Below are positions 12,636 through 22,559 of a stretch of 64,000 bases of DNA, piece by piece. Numbering within the stretch: the first letter of the stretch is position 1; each line of letters opens with the position of its first letter. Below the pieces are notes generated by a model. The model was not told the DNA's origin. It did no database searches and saw only the letters and a list, made by a program, of their open reading frames with translations. Source of the DNA: Phoronis australis (Eukaryota; Phoronida; Phoronidae); NCBI GenBank assembly GCA_002633005.1, contig NMRA01000790.1:36835-100834 (forward strand), in the 5' to 3' direction. The position numbers and the translations under genes are program-made.

Positions 12636-14119
12636 TTAAGAGTGACTCCATATAAAAACCAACAGCTAGAGTCTATATCCAAAATGACAGATTTTTTTAA
12701 ACTTAGCACATTAGTTTGGTTTGTTAAGATGTAGAAAAACCTTACTTTTTAGAATATTCATTTATTATTTCTCTTTTGATGACCTGTAACTACATTTTGC
12801 GTCAAAATTTAGCGTCGAAGTAGGCGTGTTTGAATGCATTTTACTAAGGCGTATGGTAAGGTCAACACAATTGATTGATGCGAATTGAAAGGGTAATGGG
12901 TGAATAATTTAATGGCATAACTTTCAAAATCCATTTTTAAATATGTATGTCTTGATTTTGTAAGGCAAAAATGGCTATGTTGCAGGTTTTCGCTGAAGCC
13001 AGTTTCGGCCAAATTTGGAACTCTGTAGCAGCCATAACGCACCTTTCCAGAAATTGACCTTATAATAATTTGTTCAGTCATTCCTAACCTGTTCATAATC
13101 TAAAATAAAAAATCTTGCCTCTACAGTAGTTTGTGCCTACGAAGCATTACAATCTGTCCTATTTGCATGTTCTCAGTTGTCTCTGCAACCGATAGAGGGC
13201 TCTTGGAACATATAATTAGCTTGCAAAACACGACAGAAAAACCTTGTATTTTGAAGAAAAGGCATACAGCATTACTAAATACCATTCACTGAAAACGACA
13301 TTGATGATTATTGCTTATTACAAAAATATGTACGTAAATCTACTGGCATGCGTGCTTCTTAATGATAGATGACACAGTAACACGAACCGTAACACGAGGA
13401 CCTTGCTTTAATTCAAGACTTCGCGAGATATTGCCCTGCATTTTAAATGTGAACACGTGGTTTTGGATAAATTTTAGAGAGGTTCTAGTGTTACTGAACT
13501 CATCGCTGCCTTACTCTTGTTTTCTATCTGCCTTGTTCAAGCCACAGGCAAAGGAAGGCACCCAAGCTGGATATGGCCCCCTGTTTAGAGCAAAAAATCC
13601 TTCAACTCGTCAATAGTCATTGTAACTTTGAGTTCATATTGTAATGTCCCTGCTGGTTGCTACAAATTTTAGTCGCCACCAGTCGCCATAAATCTGGTGT
13701 TCCCCCCACTCACCGGGCACGCTAACGCTCAATATTTCTGACATTGTCATCATCAGTGGTATAAAAAGGCTGAAACGTTCCCAGTCAATAGAAAATAATT
13801 CACGAGAGACAATTTTATTAATGACTCACTCATGACAGACACGAAGTAAACAGAAGTAACGGTCTCGACTTCATAGCAAACACACTGAGTGACTGACTCT
13901 GTGGCGTAGCAAGGGGTGGTCAGTGGGGCCCAAGGTGCTCGCTATGCCACTGGACTGTCTAGTGTAATTGCATCTCAACTGCAAACTATAATTAACTACG
14001 ATAATACATATAACATATGACGAGCACGGTAAAACTCAAATTTTGATAAAAACAAGCTACTATTAACATATCGATATCTCTGTTCCTCTTTCACTCTCAT
14101 AACTGCTTTTAATTCTGTA

Positions 14120-14470
14120 CAGCCACATTTCCACCCTCGGCTACTAGGACACATTTTGCCCCTGACGTGGCCACCACAATTTCACAATAGACCAGCACCT
14201 GGCAATCCTCAACCACTGCCTCTCACCTAATTTGCACTCGGCCGCCACTGATTTCTGCCCCCTGATGCTACCCATTTGACTCAAGTTGCAACTTACACTT
14301 GTTTCGGCCATGGACCATTCTGTCTCTCACAACCAAACACTAAGGCCCTGGCCACTATTCATTTGGGCCTCAGCAGCCAGTCATTCAGCCCCTGGCCAGC
14401 ATCCATACTGACTTGAACTCTTCCTAGCTACCACTCATTCTCCTTCAGATGCCACCCACTTGTTTCAATT
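14120..14470. repeat. Degenerate C-rich quasi-repeat inside the 4-kb element
   Basis: The plus strand is C-rich and repeats variants of GGCCACCACTCATTTGCCCCTG with an irregular spacing of roughly 20-25 bases (for example around 14160, 14240, 14345, 14390 and 14440). It looks like an old minisatellite. No coding potential is evident. Confidence 0.5.
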
Positions 14471-15099
14471 CATCCAAACCCTTATGATGTCGATATTTAT
14501 TTGTGTTTCTAACAGATCACTAATTGTTAAAATGATACCAATACCTAAGAATGAACACATCTTAAGATTTTTCATAACAAGATAATCCAACTAATAACTA
14601 AACTTCAACTTTTGTGCACTCTCAAGCACAGCTACAGACACGTGACAATATATGTACTTCCACTTTTAACTTTCCTGCCCATTTGGTTAAAAAACTTTCG
14701 TAAAAGTATCCTATAAGTTATTACCATATAGTTACTTGAGCTGAGCTGTAGATATTGTCCATTTTATAATTCCGAGTTTTGTTCTAAATTCCCTCACTGA
14801 TCGATGCGAGTGAAACAAAATTAACAATCCAAAACTGCTACAAACCAGCTGCTGACCTTCACCAACCAGTCATAATTACCAGCAACTACACAAGACAAAG
14901 AAAGCACCAATTTCAAGAGCTTCCCATATCTTTGACTGGTTGTTATGCTACAAAACTAGGCTAAACGTTGAGCTCATTTACCACTTCATTCAGTAAATCT
15001 GACGACGTAACAGCATCTTCAGCAGAAATAGAATCATCACCAGCATTGCTGCAGACAACCTCAAAAATCCACCAATTTGCTATTCACTAAACATCACAG

Positions 15100-16099
15100 G
15101 TAAACATTTTCCCAGTGGGTTTTCGTAATGTTTTCTCCATTTTGGCACTTCCGAGGGTGAACGTTTTTATCTGACTTATCTCCTTCATCGAATATGTTCG
15201 TCATTCGTCTCATCCACACTGTACTCTGAGGCTGCGTCAATTGACGCTCCGGTTCTTGTATCTGAAAGCATTTCTGACCACTGTCGTGCGATGTGGTCAT
15301 ACGTGGTATTCCTCAGTAAATGTTCGGTGTGGTTATCTAATTCTGCGTCTGTAGCAAAAAAATCGACCAACCTTGCTGGGTACAAGGGAACTTTTGTTGA
15401 GGCTCTTCACTAGATGCAATGCCAACCTTAACTCTTCGTGTTGAAAACCCGCCATGTCTAGAGATGTGTATTTTAGAAAAATAGGTTTCCCATTTTCTCA
15501 GTATTTGTAAGAAATTACCGTCACCTACATGGAATGATTTCCACACGCAAATTCCTTGGGTGGAATAGTGGGAATTGGGGAATGTGCTTATACCAGGAAC
15601 TGAGTGTTTCGGAAAAGACTTTGTTGCATTGACTGAATATGCATACACATACATGTAACATCCCTTCACACGGCCACTGGAAAGTAATGCATCTTTCAAA
15701 TCCAGAAAGTTTATGATATTGTTATCTTCGGCTACAAAGTACTTCGCATGTTGTTTGAGTGGAGCAGTCTTGCGATCACAGAGATTCTTTCCATTCTGAC
15801 TGTCACTAAAGTCATATCTCGAAACAGAAATGCCGGTAGAATGTGACAAGGCAGGAGGAGAGGATCAGAGTGGTAACATCCAGCATAACCTGACTCTTCC
15901 ATCACTGGTCCTGTTCAATCAGAAATTCACCGACTCGGGGTAGTACGAATCCGTACTCTGGCACAGGCCTTGCTTTGTGAGGTACTTTCCTGTATTTCAA
16001 ATGTTCAGTGGTGTCTTTGACATGACTCACTAAAGCCCAAAGCTTTTGTGATAGTATTTTTTGCAGAATAAACTCTAAAGGGACATGAAGTTTGTTCAA
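15100..16099 (-). pseudogene. Decayed transposase-like coding region of the 4-kb element
   Basis: The longest uninterrupted piece, minus strand 15849 to 15337 (170 codons), contains RYDFSDSQNGKNLCDRKTA followed by LKQHAKYF, and later GICVWKSFHVGDGNFL. A motif of this shape (E/S-x-Q-x-GK-x-x-CDR-x-x-A-x-x-K) occurs, to my recollection, in uncharacterised transposase-related proteins of metazoans. I infer a DDE-type C-terminal region but cannot confirm it. A second piece upstream (16099 to 15902, starting MNKLHVPLEFILQKIL) and an overlapping downstream piece in another frame (15385 to 15185, starting MYPARLVDFFATDAEL) point to frameshifts. The position inside TTAA-flanked inverted repeats supports a transposon protein. 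It is not functional as read. Confidence 0.45.
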
Positions 16100-16675
16100 A
16101 TGGTCTGTAAACTCTGCTCGTCATTTCCAAACCATTAAAATAAACAGTTTTGCAAGACAATTTTCACTAAAGTGTAAACTTGAGGCAAGATTTTTTATTG
16201 CTCAGTCATCAAGACTAACTCTTTAACTGTATGTTCTAAACGTCCCATAAGGCTACAAGGTGTTTTATGGCATTAAGAAGGTCACAAAAACGGCCACTAA
16301 ATTAGCCCCAAAATGTGGTTTGGGGATTATCTCCCCTGTCTAGCACAACTCTCAGATTTTAATAAATGGCACAAAATTATGCAAGGTATACGTTGGTTAT
16401 TTCAGCCACCAAAATATAGTTTTTGATCTATTTTGTATGTTACTCAATTTTGTTGCTGAAAACAATACGATTTTTGAGACGGCTAATATGCCCAATTGTG
16501 CCACTTTGTGTTCTCATGCTCCAACGGCGAAATTAGGGGTTATTGAGTGCACAGAAATTGGCATTTGGGTTTTTGTTAGGATGCCTACCCATGTACAAAA
16601 ATTAAATTGTTTTGCATTTTGACTTATAGACTGATTTTTGAAAATCTACTGTTTTTTATATGGACTGCCTCTTAA

Positions 16676-17830
16676 CTGATTTGGCTTGGACCCAGATGTC
16701 CAGCTTTGTACCCTCATGACCTGCTTTTAATCCAATTGTCCCGTGCTTTCGTTCTTGAACGTTGACCGTGACAGCTACGCAATAGGTGTCCAAAATAAAA
16801 ATGTCTCTTGTAATAAATATTGTTTTCAAGAGTCCACTTTCTTTAGTACATTGCAATCAAAAAATTAAGTTTTGTTCCACTGGGTCTTGTTTACGCTAGC
16901 ATGCACTACATACATCAGGATCAAAAACATATATTTTCTGATGGAATTAGTTGATTTCTAAGCTTTTTTGAAATACCTGCACTACAAATAGCGTGATGAT
17001 TTATTCACATTACACGTACCTTTCAAAACTACGTGATGGATTCCGCACACTTTCTGTTGTTTAGAAATACTTTAATTCCAAATTCAGGATAGAATCTTGC
17101 AACAGATTATGGTATTTTTCGTAAATATTACTGCATTAAGAATATAATATGGTGTCAAACCGCTCCAAAATGCAATTAGTTATAACATATTAACATGTAT
17201 AATTTTGGATGAATGCCTGACTAAATCATCCATAGCAATGTGACGGATTTATTTTCTTAATCGCTTGTGTTTGTAGGGTAGACATCTTTTGAATCAGGTG
17301 TAATGGCTTTGCTGTTTATTTTTATAAGACCTTTCTGGTTTATTTCCAATTTTATGTTAATATTTCTCGCTGCTATTTTTCATATTTTGGCAACACTCTT
17401 GGTTTTTAGAAATAATAAAAAATAATTTAGTCTCGTACTCAAAATGATAATTTATGAATTAATTTTTGCTTCTGGTATAATCGTCAAAAATGACTATGGG
17501 CTTTCTTGTGATGTGGCAATTTGGTTGAAAAATGATGGAGTTGCAAAAAGTTTTAATGCCACACACAGGAGCAAAGGAATGCAAACAACTCTCACGCAGG
17601 CGCAGCGTGCAACCTCAGCGGCTGTGAGATTGGGGTTGGCATTTCAGGGAAAATTTTCTTTGTATTGCAGTAGCACTATTATAGCAGATTTGATTTTAAC
17701 ATTTGCGTCTAACCGATGCGTGGGCGTTGGTGACCCTGCCTGTCCAAAAAAACAGGATTTTTCGCTAGTAAATAACCATTTGTATGAAATGTATTCATTT
17801 AGTGGTCCCAGTTAAACAAACGTGCTTTTG
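16676..17830. repeat. Duplicated segment, right flank of the 4-kb transposon
   Basis: This sequence matches about 40122-41000, including GCAATAGGTGTCCAAAATAA and the GGTAACACTCTTGGTTTTTAGAAA-type block. A 123-codon open frame at 17444-17815 has no recognisable family. Its paralogue near 40905 is disrupted, so I do not call it a gene. Confidence 0.75.
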
Positions 17831-17854
17831 ATACAATAACGATCTAAGTCCCAT

Positions 17855-18510
17855 TGGATGCATGACGCATTATGCCCTACAAGGCATTTTTGAACTGGCA
17901 ACTATAAATATTTCTTTCCCTAATTGGATTACAATCGACACAGTGTCAGGATTTTAATTTTCAACTTCTTTTCTTGAATTATTTTCATTGCTTGAATGGC
18001 AAAATTCATTCGACTACAACACATTGCAACTACTGTATGTTGAGAGGCCTCAACCTCTACTGGTTAACCTTCTTGAGCAACACAATTGGGCAACTTGACT
18101 TACATATACATGTAAGTGGACGTCCAATTACCAGAATGATTTTTATACCCTCTCAGAAAACAGTGAAATTTAGTAGAGCTGGGCTATTGGTAGCCACTTG
18201 GGAACTGTTTCCGTGACAACCATAGCGGGCTCACAATGCGCCATTTCAGATCACGTTCTCACGCCATTTTCTGTTTTCAATCACCATACTTGAACCAGAG
18301 CAGGCTCGCTTGTAGGTATGTCTTATGGGAAAGTCACTCAGCGAGGTAATAAGATTATAAAATATGAACAAAACAAAAAAATGCCTAAATTGCCACAGGT
18401 CGTGAGTCGAGGGAGCGTGAATCGGGAGGGGGGGTTGTCTAGGGGTGTTGTGGTCGAGGGGGTTGAGGGGACTTTAGAGAACAATCCGTAGAATACATGT
18501 ATGTCCTAAA
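17855..18510. repeat. Dispersed repeat 'CCGTGACAACG', copy 2 with permuted block order
   Basis: Block Q (GGCAACTATAAATA to the TTGAGCAACACAATTG region, about 17897-18110) precedes block P (CCGTGACAACCATAGCGGG to GGTCGAGGGGG, about 18210-18470). In copy 1 at 10.4-11.0 kb the order is P then Q. The G-rich end includes runs such as GGGAGGGGGGG near 18436. Confidence 0.7.
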
Positions 18511-18819
18511 ATACAAATGTCCGGTCATAATTACGCACAAATTTTGTAATCTTAAATGCAGTCCACACACAGGCCTATCCTAGAACAAGTAAATCCTGAA
18601 ACGAGTTGCCGCTATCGTAGCTTGTAAAATGTGTGGACGCTATTTAAAGGCTAATGCCACCCGATTTAATTAGTCTTTTTTACCGTCTTAATCGGTCTGG
18701 GGCCACATCGGCTCGTACACGGTCGACCTTACCTTGTCGAGAGGTGTCGCGTTAGCCTGTGAGGAAGGTAAGAAAGTCCGCAGCGACGTCAGTGGTTCGT
18801 ATGCAGAGTGAATTCCGCC

Positions 18820-19179
18820 ATGGTGTGGTGTGTCGTTCCTGCCTGTTCGAACTATGAAGCGGCGAGGAAAGCGGGTACATCGTTTTTTCGATTTCCTCGA
18901 GAGCCCGAAATGCTTCGGAAGTGGCTCGCGGCAGTGAAAAATGACAAGTACGGAGTTCATACCAAGTACGAGGCCGTGAAACATCTCCGTGTCTGTGGCC
19001 GACATTTCGTGGACAGTGATTTCACTGACGAATTCCGGCTTGCCAAACAGCTCATGCCAGGGCAGAAAAAGCAACCGAGGCTGAAGTCAGATGCTGTGCC
19101 TAGTGTGTTTGCGTTCGGCAGGCAGGAAGCAAAGAAACGTGGATCAGTTGTTTCCATTATGGTGCAGTTAGCGCACTGA
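18820..19179 (+). CDS. THAP-type zinc-finger protein fragment
   Basis: Reading from ATG at 18820 gives 119 residues. The THAP signature is complete: MVWCVVPACSN at the start (C-x4-C), then FFRFP, an invariant-type Trp in RKWLAAV, CGRHF (C-x2-H) and the closing AVPSVF box. These residues coordinate zinc and bind DNA sequence-specifically. The frame runs on 20 residues past the AVPSVF box and stops. The last dozen residues are the antisense of the ballast-domain cysteines on the other strand, so the natural C-terminus has probably been lost at a rearrangement near 19140-19150. It lies in a TTAA-flanked element, so it is best read as a transposase DNA-binding domain rather than a host gene. Confidence 0.85.
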   Translation: MVWCVVPACSNYEAARKAGTSFFRFPREPEMLRKWLAAVKNDKYGVHTKYEAVKHLRVCGRHFVDSDFTDEFRLAKQLMPGQKKQPRLKSDAVPSVFAFGRQEAKKRGSVVSIMVQLAH

Positions 19180-19366
19180 CACCATGAGACGGTTTTCGGA
19201 ACTATCCATGTGCTCCATTGTTTGTGCACGTTCACGGCGCCTCTCTAATACTTCTTGATCAGTGTACTCTAGCTGGTTCGAACTGATATCCTGAGAAAAC
19301 TAACGATCTACCTGGGAAGTCTTCGTCAGATGAGTACTCCTCCAAGTCGGGATTGCGAGTTGCCAT
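19150..19366 (-). pseudogene. P2X7-like cytoplasmic ballast-domain fragment with frameshifts
   Basis: From ATG at 19366 (minus) the frame begins MATRNPDLEEYSSDEDFPG and continues to GYQFEPAR, where it stops. The next frame reads YTDQEVLERRRERAQTMEH and SSENRL, and a third gives SWCQCANCTIMETTD. In the P2X7 C-terminal (ballast) family the order is an acidic leader, GY-x-FEP, a charged Glu/Arg helix, then W-C-x-C-x-x-C-x-x-M-x-T. The order here is the same, with two frame changes. Homology ends where the THAP frame of the opposite strand begins. The piece therefore lacks the rest of the cysteine cluster and cannot fold as a complete zinc site. Confidence 0.6.
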
Positions 19367-19918
19367 GTTGACGTTTATTACTAAGCGTTCTGTTTCAAAA
19401 TGAATTATTCTCACCCTAACCAATACTTATATATAAAACTGAAAGAAAGTGTGTCCCATTAGATGCAATTTGTAATGCCTTTGGAGTGTTCGTGAGTGCA
19501 AATGATTTGAGAAGCCAGCAATGAATAAATCACTGCGTTACCGGCTTTAGGTGCAATAAAACTAATTTGACCGGACACCGAGGCCGTGTGAGCGCAAGCA
19601 ATTCAGTGTTTGCTGACAGAATCTGTTGTGAAACAATAACTCGATATTCCATCCCACGGCCAGGTGTTAGGGGAATCTTTGTTTACTTATACATTATTCA
19701 AATAATGATTGTCAATGTGCAGCTTCTGCCCTGGCGGTTCTGTGGCCAAACGGGAACCTGAATTCACGGCCCCCGACGAGCAGGCCTTAGTAGATTTGCA
19801 GTTTCGTGGCTTCACCAAAATAATCACGTGCACACTACTTCTTTAGCTCACTAGTATAGTACTTTCTTGACTTCAAGCTTAGTTTCCAACTTTGGCTGGT
19901 TAGTGTTCGTGATGTCTT

Positions 19919-20031
19919 CAGTCCGGTCGCGACGGGCCTGATTGGGTTCCGAGCCACTGGCCGGGATAACGAGTCAGTCCGGCCGCGACGGGCCTGATCG
20001 GGTTCCGAGACACTGGCCGGGATAACAAGCG
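19919..20031. repeat. 56-bp tandem direct repeat, two copies
   Basis: GTCCGGTCGCGACGGGCCTG and the following bases through CCGGGATAAC occur twice with a period of 56 bp and only a few substitutions. It is much more GC-rich than its surroundings. It lies inside the THAP element toward its right end and could be a subterminal transposase-binding repeat. Confidence 0.85.
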
Positions 20032-20519
20032 TTTTTTGTGTTTAGAACTAAAAACACAAGTCTAAACAACACAGATCTAGGTCCTACTGTCTGTATTTCA
20101 CGGAAAAATACTTAGAATTTATCTCCGAACAGAACAAGAACTCCTGATACGGACCTTGGTAAATTGGACTGCCGAAATTTGTTGGCTACGGTGTGTCCAA
20201 ATATCAATAAATCCGTAACAGTGAAATAAGACAACACGTTTTTATAAGAACTCGGTGTATTTTTAAGGGTTTTACATCGATGTTTGATCATTCATTGGTG
20301 TTAAACGATGAGTTCAAGCGATAAGCTGACACCAGTTACCCGTGTTGTGAACTGCTGAACAGACTGCGTGTGAAACCGATGACGTCAGTGGAAAATTTCA
20401 TCACCTCCGTCTGCCGTCAGGTGTCAGGTAACGCAACCGTACGTGCCGCTATCGAGGAGAACTACTCGATCTAAATTGATACAAATTAGGTTGTTTTTTG
20501 GGTGGCATGCTCCTTTAAA

Positions 20520-22555
20520 CTGTCTAATAAATTACCTCGCTACTTACTCCACGTTTTCGATGTAGGGTAACTAATGCTCCTACGCCGCTTTTAATCGTTT
20601 TGAGGTCGCAAACTATGGTAAAACGTAAGTAATTATTAGTTTCGTATTCTTGTCAGCTGTCCATTGTCATGCACAGTGCGACAACTCAGGTTCCGCCTTA
20701 CCGTTGTTATCGAAAATCTGCGTGAATCTGTTTCTTCTCGGCTTAAAAGTCGGATCAGTTGCACTTGTGCAAATTATTATGGAATATACTGAGTGCAGGT
20801 GAGACTGTATGATCAGCAGATTTTGATACACTTTAAAACGTCAAAGTTTTCATCACGTCGTTATTCTGTTTTTTTAAAGTAAAGACATGCCAACGAAAGG
20901 ATATAGCGCAAGTTATCTACAGTAACTGTGGTCCTAAAATCAGAACATCTCATTCACACGAAAGTTCTCGAGAAATTTGCAGTGCCATTCTATGTGAACT
21001 ACCCATGTTGCGCATACTGTATATTCGTTCATACCATTAGTCATCCGTATTCTTCGGAGACCCAATTGCCCCATGGGTAATGCAATGGCACATGAGAGAA
21101 ATGCGAGAAATAAATTTTACTCGAGAATGCGTTGGATTGTTTTGCTCTATTATGTCTTACATCAGTCACAAATTCAGTGAGGTTCACCTTCTTTCCTCTC
21201 GTTCAAGTTATTATTTCCATCAAGTGTACTAAAATTACACGTGTAGGTCATGTAACCTCACTTAAATGTGCAGTGATTGCTGCAATTTTTTCAATAGTAC
21301 ATCTAGGTTATAATTCTGTAAAAAATTACTAAACTTCCAAGGAGTTTTGTTCAACGGAGTTGAAATCTTTAATTGTTAATTGCCTCTTCTCCAAGTCTGT
21401 TTTGAGTAGTGTTCATTACAACGGTTTAAACATGTAATTGCCAAGGATTATGTAACTTGTAGATAGCACGATTAAAGTATTGGATTTGGGACTGCATTGA
21501 TCGAGATCACGTGTACATTTTGGATCTTGGCCACACGTCAACATGTTGAAGTGAGGACCTTGTACGGTTTCAGATGTGTCAACAGTTTTTGTTGAATCCA
21601 CAATTTTTACATCAGTATGGGGCGTGCCATTTAGAAAATTAGGACTTTTCGAGTACCATGGGTCATGTTTTTAGCCTTCTAGTGTGAAATCAATCATAGA
21701 TATTTTACGATTTGTATGCAGCAGTGAATCTATGTTTGATGCAAGGGTCCCCTACATTGGGCAATTGCTAATAACCTGCAATCCGTGCAAAAAACGAGCT
21801 TTTTCCTTAAAACATTTACCGCTACAAAATTTGTGACAATTAGTTCTTCTCATCCCGCATGAGAATTGTACACGTATTACAAGCTGAAGGCGTGAACGTA
21901 TCACGAAGCAAAGCCATTCTCTAAGGGCATTACTGACCATTTGATGAGGAGGGACCTTACAAAAGAAAGCATGGACAATACATGGGAATGATGGAGTTGT
22001 GTGCATCATTGCAAATATTTATAGCGAGAGTAAAGTTAATAAAACTTTCGCGTTCAACTCCCAACAAGACAAGGACGTTCTGTAACATGATCTGAAGAGA
22101 TTACAAAATAAATGTTCCGTCCTTGACATTATTGTGCGCCTTTTTATTCCTTCCACGTCCGTCTTATCCCAAGTCTATGCCCATATTACATGATGCACGT
22201 TTCGCTGAAATCTGCCGTTGTTTTCAAATAAACCATCCCGCCGAGAAACTGTTCGTCATGAAGTCTGAACACTATGGGTTACATTATTAGCTTAGAGATT
22301 TTCATTTTGAGAATTTTTAAATAGCATATTTATACGTGATATCAGACCTAATTAACATTTTAAATGTTGAAAACCGATAATAAGCCTGATTTTAAAGGTT
22401 AAGAAGATAGCTTGCTTGAATATAACCCTACTTCATTGATATATTCAAATTAAAAAGTGTTGAACATTAGTTGCACATTTGGCTCTCGACTGTGAAGTAT
22501 CAAAGACAGATGACGACGGTATCGTAAAATTCGTATGAAATTCAATCCGGAAATT
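20520..22555. other. Non-coding stretch, no gene recognised
   Basis: Only short frames occur, none with a recognisable domain or conserved splice structure. The base composition is unremarkable. Any exon here is below what I can detect by eye. Confidence 0.4.
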
Positions 22556-22559
22556 TTAT

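Larger units (their letters stand above)
12640..16671 (-). mobile_element. 4-kb TTAA-flanked DNA transposon (Kolobok- or piggyBac-like target site)
   Basis: The element has terminal inverted repeats. The left end reads GAGTGACTCCATATAAAAACC and the right end is the reverse complement of a near-identical GAGGCAGTCCATATAAAAAAC. Both ends abut TTAA (12636-12639 and 16672-16675). The paralogous locus at 40.09-40.12 kb lacks the insert, which supports real insertion. TTAA duplication is typical of the piggyBac and Kolobok superfamilies. The only coding trace is a decayed transposase-like frame on the minus strand (about 15100-16100). The same termini bound the 228-bp sequence at 31158-31385. Confidence 0.8.
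18648..20514. mobile_element. 1.9-kb TTAA-flanked, THAP-bearing DNA transposon (Kolobok-like)
   Basis: TTAA stands at 18644-18647 and 20515-20518. Immediately inside, the left end reads AGGCTAATGCCACCC and the right end, reverse-complemented, reads AGGAGCATGCCACCC: 12 of 15 bases agree. Between them lie a THAP zinc-finger frame (+), a P2X7-like ballast-domain frame (-) and a 56-bp direct repeat. TTAA target duplications together with a THAP domain fit the Kolobok superfamily. No complete catalytic core is seen, so this copy is probably a non-autonomous or internally deleted derivative. Confidence 0.7.

Noticed and set aside
17444-17815. 123-codon plus-strand frame as a gene
   Set aside because: No family is recognisable, and the paralogous sequence at about 40905 is frame-broken, which argues against selection on this frame.
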